Assembly: GCA_034509735.1 (NCBI GenBank)
Contig: JACGWO010000003.1
Coordinates: 2,604,001-2,668,000, forward strand
DNA from: Sesamum alatum
Lineage: Eukaryota > Streptophyta > Magnoliopsida > Lamiales > Pedaliaceae
DNA length: 64,000 bases
Direction of reading: 5' to 3'
Every line of letters begins with the position of its first letter. Within the stretch, counting starts at the first letter, position 1. The notes beneath the pieces were generated by a model that saw only the letters and a list, made by a program, of their open reading frames with translations, searched no databases and was not told the DNA's origin. Below are positions 43,772-56,350 of the stretch, piece after piece. The position numbers and the translations under genes were made by a program.

Positions 43772-46010
43772 TGTTAGAATAGGTGACCGGAAAGCCAATT
43801 AGATTGGCCTTGATGTGATCTATTTCTGACAATGTCATTGTAATTGTAATATTCTTATATGAAAAAAGTGAGTATTCATGTTTGGCAGTTCCATTTGTTG
43901 TGCTTGCTATTTATGTTTATTCCATTAACATCACAACAAAGCCCACAGGCCAAACGAACAACCCATGTTGTTGGGTTGCGCATTGGATGGCAGCTACGAA
44001 ACTAACTTCTAAAGGTTAGGTCTGAAACGTTCCACGTCGAGGACCTTGCGACAGGGCATCGAGAGTCCTATACAGACTTGCACTAAGGATTGCATTCATT
44101 AGATGAGTGTTGTGTTTCATCGACGACAGATGTTGGACGTCTATGCAATATTAGTGGGTTAGTTGACAAGGATGTCAGCTGACTGAACTGACTCACGGGA
44201 ATCGTCATATGGAAGCCTTGGAGGCTTGGTCGGTATGACTGGCATTCCCTGCTCCGATAGTACGAGATTAGTCCTCGGACTTGAGGAATCATGGCAGTCA
44301 CATGAATATGATGGTTGTATCTAGCATCTGGAAAGAAATGTCAGTATTTGGGATACATTCATCATAAGCCTTATACAGTGCAGTCGGAATATGTATTAAG
44401 GACGGTGGATTCCAAGATAGGATCCGTCACCTGTCAGTATATGACAGTCGAATCTCCTATGCACTTTGAGACAGTTTAAAACTCTTATAAGTCTGTGGAC
44501 ACAACGATTGGTCGAGTAGGGAATGGTTTCCTACGTTGATCGATAGAGTAAACGTGCCTCGAGTTACTGAGCATAGTTGTCTAGTCCAGGATGGGAACCG
44601 ACGCCCAATTCCATACCCTAGACTTAGACTGGGAGACGGATGATGGAAGGACCGTACTCGTATGAAACTCGGGAGCCTAAATGTTCACACCAACATTCAC
44701 CTAGTTTCTAGTGCCATGGACCGTTGCTAGACGACCACCCATGGCGATGGGCGTTTTTCTTATTAATGGTTAATCGGAAAAAAAATTAATTAAATTGGAT
44801 TTAATTGATCAATTGTGTTGGACACAAGCCCAAGTCTAGCTGAGGGTGAACCTAATGAGTGACACACAAATCACTTTGGATTTGGCGGAGTTAATTTGAA
44901 ATTAATTCTAGAAGAAGCGAATACATTTAATCGGATTAAATTTATTCAAGAGAAAAAAATAAATGATTGGATCATTTATTGAGAAATCCATTTGATGGAT
45001 GGTCGAAGAATTAATTAATTGGATTATTTAATTTTTTGGACTAAGGACCTTTAAATTAATTGGATTAATTTATTGGGTTTTGGCTAGAATAGTTGATTGG
45101 ATCAATTATTCTTAATTTGGACTTATGAAAATTTAATTGGATTAAATAAATAATTGGGATTCAATTGGACTGAAATTAATTAGATTAATTAATGCCCAAT
45201 GGATACATGTTTGGACTATATTTAATTTGATTAAATACAAGTCCAAAAACATAAAGGTCCAAGTCCATTTCTTCATGCAAGTTGAATCTAGTTAAGGAGG
45301 AGTTTCAACTCTTCCACATATGTACATAATGAGCACGAAAATTTGCTGATTTGTGGGTGGTTTTCTCTTGCTATCATGTATAGTGGATGTGCTAGATTTG
45401 TGTGTATGTGGAAGTTTCCTTGGAGGTTACTTATGTAGGTGGTTTATTGAACACTATATTCTACATCACAAAACTACTTTGCTAGACACTATTCACTTAA
45501 CTTGCTTCATTTTTGCTGGATTTTTTAGGCCAAATACTCTCTGAAAATTCTCTCTTTTAGTGTTCATACTTCTTAGAGAAGATTGAACAAAAACATTCCA
45601 AGGTACACTAATCGATAGTGCTTTCTTTGGAATTGTTTCTTCTTCTTTTTTCTATTTTCTATCTAGCAATAGAGTAGAAATAAATCCATAGTGTGGTGTG
45701 GAACGCATTAGAGGAGTTCTATGTTGAGCTCTCAAGTGGACGAACGAAGAAGGAAAAGAAAGGAACAACGCACGAACCCGCTCTACATAAACGAACAAAG
45801 ATTGGTTTCCTTTTACATATTTGTGTAACTTTCTTCTTCTCCTTTTAAGCCACATGTCCAGCATGTCTTTTTTTTGTTGTTTATGCTTTGACAAACACTG
45901 AACGTCCGGGACCTTCAAAGGGAACACCTCTTTGAATCCGGTTTAAATTATGTCTTAAATTTATATTTTTACGCTTCCGTTGCGTTCCCGGGCCGTACCC
46001 GATTCTTTCA
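43772..46010 (+). repeat. Copia D 5' LTR
   Basis: It starts TGTTAGAATAGGTGACCGG and ends GATTCTTTCA, 2239 bp. The primer site follows after one base. It resembles the LTRs of C and E more than those of A and B, for example in the AATTAATTGGATT-rich part near 44880-45230. Confidence 0.92.
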
Positions 46011-46011
46011 G

Positions 46012-46025
46012 TGGTATCAGAGCCC
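46012..46025 (+). promoter_or_regulatory. Copia D primer-binding site
   Basis: TGGTATCAGAGCCC matches the 3' end complement of initiator tRNA-Met over 13 bases. Confidence 0.9.
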
Positions 46026-47963
46026 GGTTCGGTGTTGTGGCTTTAAGGATTTACATGTTATAATGTATTAAGCATGTTGAACATGTTTAAAATGCTTTTG
46101 GAAAGCATGTTATATGGTTTTTTCTAGCATGATTATATGTATGAAAATGTGTGTTAATTTTACTTTTGAAATTATGGATATCTATGCATTTTATGAGAAT
46201 TTAATTTTCTGTAAACGCATGTTTATATTTTAGTTTTACAGCAGAGATTTAAAAAAAAAAAATTGGAAAACGTTCAGCAACCGTCTGCTTGCTGCTGCCT
46301 ACCGGCCGGTCACTGGGCCAGGAGGCGCGCAGGCCGGGCGCGCGCGCCCGCTGGCCATGCGTGCTGGCAGGCGGCCTGCGCGTGTGCGCAGCGTAGGCAA
46401 AGGTGCCTGCGCGCGCGCGTGCGGCCGGCCGTCGGCCGGTCTGGGACGTTTGGGCTGTTTTGCATCGTTTTTTGTGAAAATTCAATTTTCTGATTTCTGC
46501 TGTTTTCTGAATGTGAGTAATTTTGGCATATTTTAATTTTAGTTAAATTGGTTTTTTCTAAAATTATTTTTGATGCCTTAGATTGTTTTGATAATGGTTT
46601 CCAAACTAAAATGGTTTATACATTGGATGTATGGGTGATATCAATTTTTTCAATTGCATTATTAATATATTATTTTCTGCACTTAATTATGTTTATTGTT
46701 AGATATTGGATATCTTGTTATAAATACATGGTATGTATTTATGTGTTGGCATATTTATATTTGATGTAAATGTGCTTTGCTGTTGTTGTTGTTTATTTGA
46801 TAAACAATAAGGATGATCACTAGACCTTTTTAGCCTATGTATGGTTTAATTTATTGTTGGGTGAGGCCTACGTGCCTCTCTATTTTTCTTCTCTCTATCG
46901 TTTTTAGCCTTGGAATAATAAGGCTTTCTTCCTCTCTATTAATGTACTCCCCCCGACTTATGATTGGGGTTTCTTTTAAGTTGTAATGAGAGTAGATTAG
47001 ATTGTGAGGATTTATTTATTAATTGTAAGCTTCCAAGGAGATGAAGGTCCGGTGGATGGAGCCCATGATGGAAGGTCGAGAAGAACAAAGGAGGAATTTT
47101 TACAAGGTCTTATTAGAATGATAATGGGATGTAAATATTGTAATAGTGTAGGTCTACCCTAGTTTGAGCATAGATCCACTGCGGGCTCAGAGGATCACTT
47201 AGGAATGGGCTTGTGATCATCCTAATAGGGACGTGCTAGGCTTATTTTGCATGTGCTTAAGTTTTTTTATGCTTTGATGTATGGTGTGTTTGGAATGCAT
47301 CTTATTACATTATATGTATAAATCTTGAGCATGCAAAATACTAATAATGATGAGGTCTCGGTCTTAATAAAATGATGAACTCTCACTTGGATGGTCCAAG
47401 TAAATATTAGGCCCAAAATGGAATTAAATCAAATGGTTTGATTATTCCAATCCTTCCATCCGTAATAATGTAATGAGGAAGCTACTTTCCTCTAAAGCGC
47501 GGTCTCACGAGTCGTGGCACGTTTTGGAATGAAAGAAAGCTGCATTATTGTTACGAACAAAGGAATATGCTCCCGTTTCCCTGTCTCACGAGTCGTGGGG
47601 GGCGGCAGTTGAGATATGATTTGGTTGATGGGTGGGGCCTAACGCCGAAGTAACATGATTTGCCTGGACTCCTTGGAATCATGTGAAAGAGGTGAAGCAA
47701 AATATCTTGGGAATCTCATTGGATGACAATGGTATTGGATACCTCCCACAAAGCTTCTTCTATGTGAATCGTAAAAGCGGGGCATGGAGAATTGCGTTTG
47801 TGGATCCCAAGCCCACTAGGAAATGGTTTTTCGAAACCCCACTTGATAGTGGTGGGCTTTCGTAGAAATAGAGGGAGGGTTAATGACTAAAGACCATGTC
47901 ATAAACTTGAATTAATATTACAATTCGTTTGCTAATTTCTGCATTATATTTTGAATGTAGATA
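46026..47963 (+). other. Copia D leader with GC-rich island
   Basis: The GC-rich island lies at about 46283-46450 in otherwise AT-rich sequence. Palindromes CACGAGTCGTG are at 47506-47516 and 47587-47597. The gag-proximal TATAAATA of B and F is changed to TAGAAATA (47863-47870). No credible coding frame; frames over the island on both strands reflect its composition. Confidence 0.8.
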
Positions 47964-48860
47964 TCTAAGAACCCGTTATCTATGATTATGGAGACTAATA
48001 AGTTTAATGGAACGAACTACAACAATTGGCTGCGTAATCTGAGGATTGTCCTCGATTACGAAAACTAGGCTTATGTTCTGGATAATTCATTTCCCGTAAC
48101 CTTGCCGGAAGGTTCCTCGCCAGAAGAGTGTTTGACGTTCGAAAAATGGCATGAGGATGACCGCAAGGTACGCAGCATCATACTGGCATCCATGACCAAT
48201 GAGATCCAGAAGCAGTATGATAGGCCGGACCATGCCAACGCGATAATGCTCCGCTTACAGGATATGTATGCGGTTCCGGATAGGCATATTAGATATGCCG
48301 CCACAAAAGCATTTTTCGGCACTAAGATGACTGAAGGATCCTCTGTACATGAACATGGGATCAAGATGCTTTCCCTTGTGGAAAAACTCGAGCATCTCAA
48401 AGTTGGGCTTGATAATGATACATATATAGATGTGATCCTACAAGTCTCTTCCTCCCTCATACGACCCTTTTGTCGTGAATTACAACATGAATGGGCTTGA
48501 GAAGTCCATACACGAGTTGATTAACATGTTGACCCAGTTCGAAGCAACGACCCAAAGGTCTGCGCTGGCGATACTGGTTGGGGAGGCTTCGACCTTTGAG
48601 ACGAAAAGCAAGAGGGCCGGACGCTGGAAGAGGAAGAAGGGAAAGGAAAAAGCCGCTGCTAGCGCTTAGAACGATCCTGTTGCCCCAGTGGGGATGGGCA
48701 AAGGAAAGGGAAAGGTTAGACCGCAGCAATCGAGGGCAAATGATGTTTGCATGCATTGCCATGGAAGAGGGCATTGGAAGAGGGACTGCCCCAAGCTCCT
48801 CTCCAATCAAGGTATGTTTGTTATTGAGGTTAACATGATTACTATTCTGCTTCTTGGGTA
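47964..48860 (+). pseudogene. Copia D gag
   Basis: The sequence aligns with B and F gag from codon 2, but the initiating ATG is lost by a two-base deletion near 47961. A TAG follows at about 48067, a frame change near 48450, and a TAG near 48667. The zinc knuckle C-M-H-C-x3-G-H-W-x3-C is still readable near 48750. Confidence 0.88.
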
Positions 48861-49230
48861 TTGGATACCGGTTGTGGAGCTCACATCTGCAATGATTTGC
48901 AGGTGCTGGAAAGAAGCAGAAAGTTAAGTAGGGACGAGGTCGTGCTGAGGCTAGGTGATGGCAAGGCTATTGCTGCTGAAGCTGTAGGTCTAGTCCACTT
49001 AGTTGTTAGTGATCAAGTTAGGATAGAATTAAAAGAATGCTATTATGTACCTAGCATGATCAAGAATATCATTTCAATACCGTTGTCGGACAATGCTGAT
49101 TTTGAGTTCATGATAATGAAAATTATTTTTATTTGATGAAGAATGGTTCTTCACATCTGCTAGGTAAACTTCATAATGGTCATTATATTCTTCAACAGCG
49201 TGATTTGATCATGACTGCTCAAAACAAATG
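48861..49230 (+). pseudogene. Copia D protease
   Basis: D-T-G-C-G-A-H-I-C is readable at the beginning, and Y-V-P-S-M-I-K-N-I-I-S-I in the middle. The frame shifts against gag just before the active site and again after about 49110. Confidence 0.85.
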
Positions 49231-49857
49231 AAAAATGGATAATCAAGAAAACGCACAGATTTGGCATGCAAGGCTAGGTCACATCTCTCAAGACAGGATT
49301 AGGAGGTTGGTGGACTCAAAGAGTCTAGAAATAGATGATTTGGACCATCTACCGGCCTGCAAGTCTTGTTTAAAAGGGAAAATGACCAAGAAGCCCTTTG
49401 TTGGACAAAGCATGCTTGCCAGTGGTTTGTTGGATTTGATCCATTCAGATGTCTGTGGGCCACTAAATACACAGGCCAGAGGAGGGTTTTCTTACTTCAT
49501 AACTTTTACCGATGATCACTCACGGTATGGTTATGTTTACCTTATGAGGTACAAGTCTGAGGCTTTTGGAAGGTTTAAAGAGTTCAGGCTTGAAGTTGAA
49601 AACCAAACTGGTCGCAAAAATTAAAGCCCTTCGATCGGACCGAGGTGGTAAGTATTTTGAGTGGGGAATTCTTGGATTACTTAAAAGAGAATGGGATTCT
49701 CTCTCAGTGGACTCCTCCCGGAACGCCACAACTGAACGACGTCTCTGAAAGGAGGAATCGAACCTTGTTGGACATGGTTCGATCCATGATGAGTTTTACT
49801 GAACTGCCCTTATCCTTCTGGAGTTATGCTCTTGAGACGGCAGCCAAGTGATTAAAC
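49231..49857 (+). pseudogene. Copia D integrase
   Basis: The GAG-pre-integrase motif W-H-A-R-L-G-H with a later C-x2-C is intact, and the first catalytic Asp is present (H-S-D-V-C-G-P). One extra base near 49617 shifts the frame; the second Asp (R-S-D-R-G-G) is then in another frame, and the Glu part (V-S-E-R-R-N) in a third. A TGA at about 49849 ends the last part. Confidence 0.88.
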
Positions 49858-51109
49858 ATGGCGCCTTCTAAGACCGTGGCCCAGACGCCATATCAAATAT
49901 GGCATGGCAAGCCTGCTTCCTACAAGTACTTGAGAGTGTGGGGTAGCCCTGCATACGTCAAGAGACTAGTGGGAGACAAACTGGACTCGAGGTCTAGTTT
50001 GTGCAGGTTTGTGGGTTATCCTAAGGAAACTGCGGGGTATTATTTTTATGATCCTTCCGAGCAAAAGGTTTTTGTCTCGAGAAACGCAGTGTTCCTGGAA
50101 AAGGGTTTTCCAACGGATACCGGTCGGGAGGAATTGCTCCTTGAGGAATCAAGTGAGGCAATACCTCAAACGGATGCAGCGACATCATCTGCACCTGTAG
50201 TTCCCACTGACGATATTCTTATCATCCGAAGGTCGACTAGAGTTTCCCATCAACCTGATAGGTATGGGTTTCTGGGTCTGATCGGTCAGTTGGACAATGA
50301 TCCAAAGACCTACGGAGAAGCAATGTCGGACATTGATTCGGGAAAATGGGTTGAGGCCATGAAATCCGAAACGGACTCTATGAGTTCAAACAAGGTTTGG
50401 ACCTTAGTAGATCCACCCAAGGGTGTCAAGTCCGTCGGGTGTAAATGGGACTACAAACGTAAGCTTGGAGCTGAAGGGGAGGTGACTACCTTCAAGGCCA
50501 GGCTTGTGGCAAAAAGGTTATACTCAGCGGCCTGGGGTCGATTTTGAGGAAACCTATTCGCCCGTAGCTATGGCTAAGTCCATTTGAATTATGCTTGCCA
50601 TAGTTGCATGGTATGACTATGAAGTATGGCAGATGGACGTGAAAATGGCCTTCCTTAATGGATTTGTTGAGGAAGAGATCTATATGGATCAGTCGGAGGG
50701 TTTCATATCTGTTGGGGAAGAGCAGAAGGTCTACCATCTCCAAAGGTCCATCTATGGTCTCAAACAAGCTTCCCAAAGTTGGAATATCCGTTTTGATGAA
50801 GTCATACGGGGTTATGATTTCATCAAGAACAAGTTTGACCCTTGTGTATTCAAGAAGGTCAGTGGGAGCTCAGTTGCGTTCCTAGTGCTTTATGTGGACG
50901 ACATCTTACTCATTGGGAATGATGTAAAGATGTTAGGTGACACTAAAGCATGGTTGTCCACACAATTCTCCATGAAGGATTTAGGTGATGCTTCCTACAT
51001 CCTAGGCATCAAGATTATCCGGGATAGATCTAAAAGGATGTTAGGAATGACCCAAACCTCGTATGTTGAGAATGTCTTGAAGAGATTCAAGATGAAAAAC
51101 TCCAAATGA
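49858..51109 (+). pseudogene. Copia D reverse transcriptase
   Basis: The frame from 49858 covers the integrase C-terminus and the start of the reverse transcriptase (C-K-W-D-Y-K-R-K, with Asp for the usual Val). A one-base insertion near 50515 and a TGA near 50585 break it. The part 50591-51109 is open and keeps M-D-V-K-M-A-F-L-N-G and L-Y-V-D-D-I-L. Confidence 0.9.
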
Positions 51110-51499
51110 GGATTCCTTCCTATGAGGCATGGGGTTAAACTGTCCATGAAGCAGTCTCCTAAGACTGATGAGGAAGTTAGAAGGATGTTGGACATCCCCT
51201 ATGCTTTAGCCGTAGGCAGCATACAGTATGTTGTGCAGTGCACAAGGCCCGATATTGCTTTCGCTTTGAGAATTACAAGCAGATATCAGGCTTGTGCTGG
51301 TGAGGCTCACTGGACTGCAGTCAAGACCATTCTTAAGTACCTGAGAAGGACTAAAAATATGTTCTTGGTTTACGGTGGTGGAGAGTTGATTCTGGAAGGC
51401 TACAGCGACGCTAGCTTCCAATCTAATGAGGATGACGCCAAGTCTCAATCTGGATTTTTATTCAGGCTGAATGGTGGTGTGGTGGCTTGGAAAAGTTCC
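51110..51499 (+). pseudogene. Copia D RNase H, 3' truncated
   Basis: The first third of the domain is present, with Y-S-D-A-S-F at about 51400. It stops after V-A-W-K-S-S where the sequence changes to the inverted LTR of E. Confidence 0.85.
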
Positions 51500-51667
51500 A
51501 ACTCTCTACATAACCATGCACCATTATAGCAAATAAAACCACCCACCAAACCATATAAAGGCTAGTCACATGTGCCTCACATGTGGAGGATTTTAATTCC
51601 TCCTTCACTTGCTATAAATTTTATTTTCCATGGACTAGGACTACTAGTCTTGGACTTTTATTTAATC

Positions 51668-52903
51668 AGGCAAATTGCAATTTACCCTCCTATGTTAGCC
51701 ATAAATGGCAAATAGCCCCCTTGTGAAAAATATATTAGCAATTTACCCCCTTCAATGTTAAAAAAAGTAGCAAACCCTTATACCATAGCGTGTCCTTCAC
51801 GCGCCGGAGGTGCGATTTTGCTTCAATTTTAACTACAAAATGACTTTTATGCCCCTAAATATAAACTGTTAGATCTTATTTTTATATATATATCAAGGGT
51901 CTAGATTTATTAAACAATTCAATGGTCAAGATTTTTTCTTGTTTAGATCAATGGTTCACATTGATACATAGAATCAATGGCTTACATCAGTTTGAGTTAA
52001 ATCAACGGCTCAAATTGATAGAAGTTATAAAAATAAATTTATTAAATATAAAAAAGTTTATTTATAATAAATAAATATATAAAATATACATATAATATTA
52101 ATAAAATACAAAAAAAATCTGGGAGGGGGGGGGGAGGGGAGAAAGGTCGCCGTTGATCTCGGAAGGTGGAGGGAGCGGTGCTGGTGGGGGAGGGGAAAGG
52201 AGGCCACCGTCATTCTAGGAAAGGGGAGGAGCCGACGAGATCTGGGTGGGGGAGGCGAGGCGGCGGGATCTGGGTTGGGGGAGGCGGGGCGACGCGGCTG
52301 GGAGGGGGAGAGGGGCAACAAGCGCCGGCGGCTGGGGAGGTGGAAGAGGCCGACGCGATTTGGGTGGGGGGAGGTGGGCCGGCGGGATCTGGGTTGGAGG
52401 AGGCAGCCCGACATGGCTGGGAGGGGGAGAGGGGCGACGGGTAACGGCGGCTGAGGAAGGGGCGCGGCTGCGAAGCGGAGGGGTGACGGCGGTCGGGGAA
52501 GGGGTGGGGTGAAGGCGGCGCTGGCCGATTGTAGAAGGGGAGGAAGGTGATACATACATATTATGTATATATATCATAAATATATAATATATTTTTATAT
52601 TATATATGTACATATATTTTCAAAAATATAATTTGAATATTGTTATATATAATTATATATTATATATGTAAATTGAATCTAGACCGTTGATTTGTATTAG
52701 ATAAAATCCAACAGTCATGAAATAAAGATACAAATATTTTTTTAAAAAAAAAAGAAAATAGGTGCGTGTATCTCACCGATCGCATGAGGGGGGTATTTTG
52801 CTCATTTCTTTAAAACATAGAGAGGTAAATTGCGAATATATTTTTCACAAGGGGGTTATTTGCCATTTTTGGCTAACACAGGAGGGTAAATTGCAATTTG
52901 CCC
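51668..52903. mobile_element. Mutator-like element inside LTR E, GC-rich cargo
   Basis: Terminal inverted repeats begin RGGCAAATTGCAATTTACCC and continue with a second conserved block ending in AAATGGCAAATARCCCCCTT. The flanks are TATTTAATC on both sides (51659-51667 and 52904-52912), a perfect 9-bp duplication. The centre (52110-52550) is very G-rich on the plus strand and unlike the AT-rich arms. Length 1236 bp, no transposase. Confidence 0.93.
52113..52555 (-). other. GC-rich cargo segment of the Mutator-like element
   Basis: On the minus strand a frame open from 52555 to 52058 encodes a Pro/Arg/Ser-rich sequence; three other frames are also open, so composition rather than selection may explain it. 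A 118-bp imperfect duplication has units starting at 52231 and 52349. Captured 5' ends of plant genes in Pack-MULEs often look like this, but no domain supports a host origin. Confidence 0.4.
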
Positions 52904-53553
52904 TATTTAATCTAATTAAACTAAGTCAAACAAAGTCCATTGGGCATTAAATAATCCAATTAATCTCAATCCAATTGAAGCCCATAAGTTTATTGAATCC
53001 AATTACATAAACATAAGTCCGAACTCTAATTAATTGATCCAATCAATTAATTAATCCAATCCCGATAAATTAATCTAATTAATTTAAAGGTTCTAACTCC
53101 AAAAATTAACTAATCCAATTAATTAATTCTTGGACCATCCATCAGATGGATTTCCCAATAAATGATCCAATCATTTATTTTTCTCCTTGAATTAATTTAA
53201 TCCAATTAAATTAATTCGCTTCTTCTAGAATTAATTTCAAATTATTTCTACCAATTCCATAGTGATTTGGGTGTGACTCTTTAGGTTCACCCTCAGCTAG
53301 ACTTGGGCTTGTGTCCAACACAACTGGTCAATTAAATCCAATTTAATTAACTATTTTTCAATTAACCATTAATCGGAAAACGCCCGTCACCATAGGTGGC
53401 CATCTAGCAACGATCCATGGCACTAGAGACTAGGTGAATATTGGCGTGAACGTTTTAGGCTCCCGAGTTCCATACGAGTACAGTCCTTCCATTATCCGTC
53501 TCCCGGTCTAAGTCTAGGGCATGGAATTTGTCATTGGTTCCCATCCTGAACTA

Positions 53554-54029
53554 GACAACTATGCTTAATAACTCAAGACATGTTTGCTCAATTGATCGAC
53601 GTAGGAAACCATTCCCTACTCGACCAATCGCTGTGGCCACAGACTTAAAGAGCTTAAACCGTCTCAGAGCGCATAAGAGACTCGACTATCATATTCTGAC
53701 AGGTGACAGATCCTATCTTGGAATCCACCGTCCTCAATACATATTCCGAATGCACTGGATAATGCTTATAATGAACATATCCCAGATACGGACAACTATG
53801 CTCAATAACTTGAGACATGTTTGCTCAATTGATCGACGTAGGGTACCATTCCCTACTCGACCAATCGCTGTGGCCACAGACTTAAAGAGTTTAAACCGTC
53901 TCAGAGCGCATAGGAGACTCAACTGTCATATTCTGACAGGTGAGACAGATCCTATCTTGGAATCCACCATCCTCAAAACATATTCCGACTGCACTAGATA
54001 AGGCTTATAATGAACGTATCTCAGAAACG
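53554..54029 (-). repeat. 237-bp tandem duplication in LTR E
   Basis: Unit 1 is 53554-53790 and unit 2 is 53791-54029. They differ by a few substitutions and a GA insertion in GGTGAGACAG. The corresponding part of LTR C (about 41041-41280) is single copy. Confidence 0.9.
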
Positions 54030-54600
54030 GACATCTCTTGCCAGATCCTAGATACAGCCATCACATGCATGCGACTGCCATGATTCCTCAAGTTCGAGGA
54101 CTAATCTCGTACTTTGAGAGCCGGGAATTCTAGTCATACCGACCAAGCCTCCAAGGCTTCCATATGACGATCCCGCGAGTCAGTTTAGTCGGCTAACACC
54201 ATTGTCAACTAACCCACTAATATTGCATAGACGTCCAACGTCTATCGCTGATGAACCATGACACTCATCCAATGAATGAAATCCTTAGTGCAAGTCTCTA
54301 TAGGACCCTCGATGCCCTGTTTCGAGGTTCTCGACTCGGAACATTTCAGACCAACCCTCAGAAATTGGTTACATAGCTGTCATCCAATGCGCAACCCAAC
54401 TACATGGGTTACCCAATTGATCTGTGGGCATTTGTTGTCATGTTAAAACACCGTTTAGCGCAATTAGTTAGCACAACAAACACATAGTGCCAAGGATTAA
54501 TACTTACTATATTCATCAACTCAATATTACTTTAATAAAGATTGCTAAATAGTACCCAAAACCGCCAATCCAATTGGCTTTCTTATCACCTATTCTAACA

Positions 54601-56350
54601 ATCTCCCACTTGACCTAAAGCCAATCACCCATCTCTCTTAGACTTATCTGAGCATGAGTAATCTGCGATATCCGGCTCGGCCACACGGGTCTACCTTATT
54701 TCTGCCAAGATGATGCGGTCCAACCGCACATCACCTCTTCATTCCATTGCTCCCAGCAGATGATACTGTCTAAGAATTTTCCTAGATCCGATTATGAGAT
54801 CTCGGTCCTTTAGCTTGCGCTACCACAATGTTGTTATCTTCCAAGACAACTACTGCCTAGCCCGTGCTAGGCACCACACCCAACCATGGATGTGGTTTTC
54901 ATCCATACCACTCTCCGAAGCAACTTCTAAAGTTGTCATACATTCAACTTTCATGGTCCGTTGTGGTGTCCCGCTTGAAACCTTTCCAAGCCATCACCTT
55001 ACCATTGAGCCTGAATATATGTTAATACTGAGACTAGATATTATTCACATAATCTTGGAAGCTAGTATCGGTATAGCATTTCAGAATCAACTGTCCATAG
55101 AACACGCATCAAGAACACTTCTTTAATCCTTATTCAGGTATTAAAGACTGTTCTCAACAACAGTCTACTGCCTCTTTAGTACACACCCGATTTCCGTCGT
55201 TATGCCCAAAGCATACATAACATCAAGTCCAAATGCACCAAATAGCATACTCATGCTGCCTACGACAAAGACATAGGGGATGTCAAATATCTAAGCTTCC
55301 TCATCAATGAACCCTGACTGAGTCTTGGACAGCTGAACCCTATATATAGGAATCCAATTCCTTTCATGGAGAATTGCTTGAACAACGTTCGTGTTTCCGT
55401 GTTACCTAACATCTTAAATCCATTCATAATGAATAATACGTTGCACACTTTAAACACTAGGAACACAACTAAACTCCCACTGACCCTAAAGCTCGTACTG
55501 ATCGAGTCATACCCCTTATGAACTCATCAAAACGAATACTCCAGTTACATGGAGTTCCAAACCTAGTTTAAATTCCACGTCGAATCACACGACTCCAAGT
55601 CATTAATTCGATCAAATGTCCAACATTGCTTCTCCTTACGTCTTTTGGATTATAATCCAATTGACCGGACTGACCTAGAAACCTGTACCTCTCAGGTATG
55701 CAATGTATTCTGGTCGTCCCTAGGAGAATTGGAATATAGTCAATGGGACTCGATTACAAATGATGTTTGCTATATCGTACTGAGGTGTCGCTCTACTTGA
55801 TTCCTCAAGGAGCTACTCCTCACACCGGTTATCCTCTGAAATTTAATTTCTCTTAGGACAACACATGAACCTGTGCAAACCTAGTTTGCCTCCCGCTAGT
55901 CCTTTGACGTATGCAAGACCATCCCACATACTCAAGTACTTTGTAGGATACAGGCTTGCCATGCCATATCCAATATGGCGTCTGGGCCATGATCTTTTGA
56001 AAGTGCCATGTTTTACAACTTGGCTATTGTCTTAAGATCCCGCCCAGATGAGCCCAAGGTAGTTCAATGAAAACACCAACCGAACTATGTCCAACAAGGT
56101 TCGATTCCTTCCTTATCAGAGACGCCGTTCAATTGTGGTGCTTCAGGGAGAATTTCACTGAGTGAGAATTCCATTCTCATTTAGATACATCAAGAGCTCC
56201 CACTAAATACACACCACTTGATTCAATCGGAGGTTAATTTGGTTCCCACTTCAAATCTAATTCCAGTTTGGTTCCCACTTCAAATCTAATTCCATAAACC
56301 TTCCAAAGGTCCTTAGATTTGTGAACCCTCTACAATTCTTGTGTATTAAG
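54601..56350 (-). pseudogene. Copia E pol remnant
   Basis: It aligns with 41851-43600 (element C) and is equally broken. It spans RNase H to the integrase core and ends at 56350 against LTR F. A short internal duplication with GGTTCCCACTTCAAATC is at about 56231 and 56266. Confidence 0.8.

Larger units (their letters stand above)
43772..51499 (+). mobile_element. Copia element D, 3' truncated
   Basis: It has a 5' LTR, primer site, long leader, gag, protease, integrase, reverse transcriptase and part of RNase H. The RNase H stops at about 51499, where the element is joined to the LTR of E. There is no 3' LTR, so no age estimate or target duplication can be read. Confidence 0.92.
51497..56350 (-). 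mobile_element. Copia element E, truncated, inverted
   Basis: A minus-strand LTR (51497-54600, interrupted by a Mutator-like element and a tandem duplication) lacks about 450 bp of its outer end. It is followed by the polypurine tract and 1.75 kb of degenerate pol (54601-56350). It is closely similar to element C over its length and is likewise joined to the 5' LTR of a plus-strand element. Confidence 0.88.

Noticed and set aside
46012..46025. tRNA gene suggested by TGGTATCAGAGC
   Set aside because: Only the 3' complement of tRNA-Met is present, at primer sites of retroelements; no cloverleaf can be drawn around it.
52166..52512. Plus-strand Gly-rich frames in the Mutator-like cargo
   Set aside because: G-runs translate as Gly-rich sequence in every phase; no domain is recognisable.
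53561..54001. 146-codon frame in LTR E
   Set aside because: It consists of the 237-bp duplication read twice; the single-copy equivalent in C is not coding.
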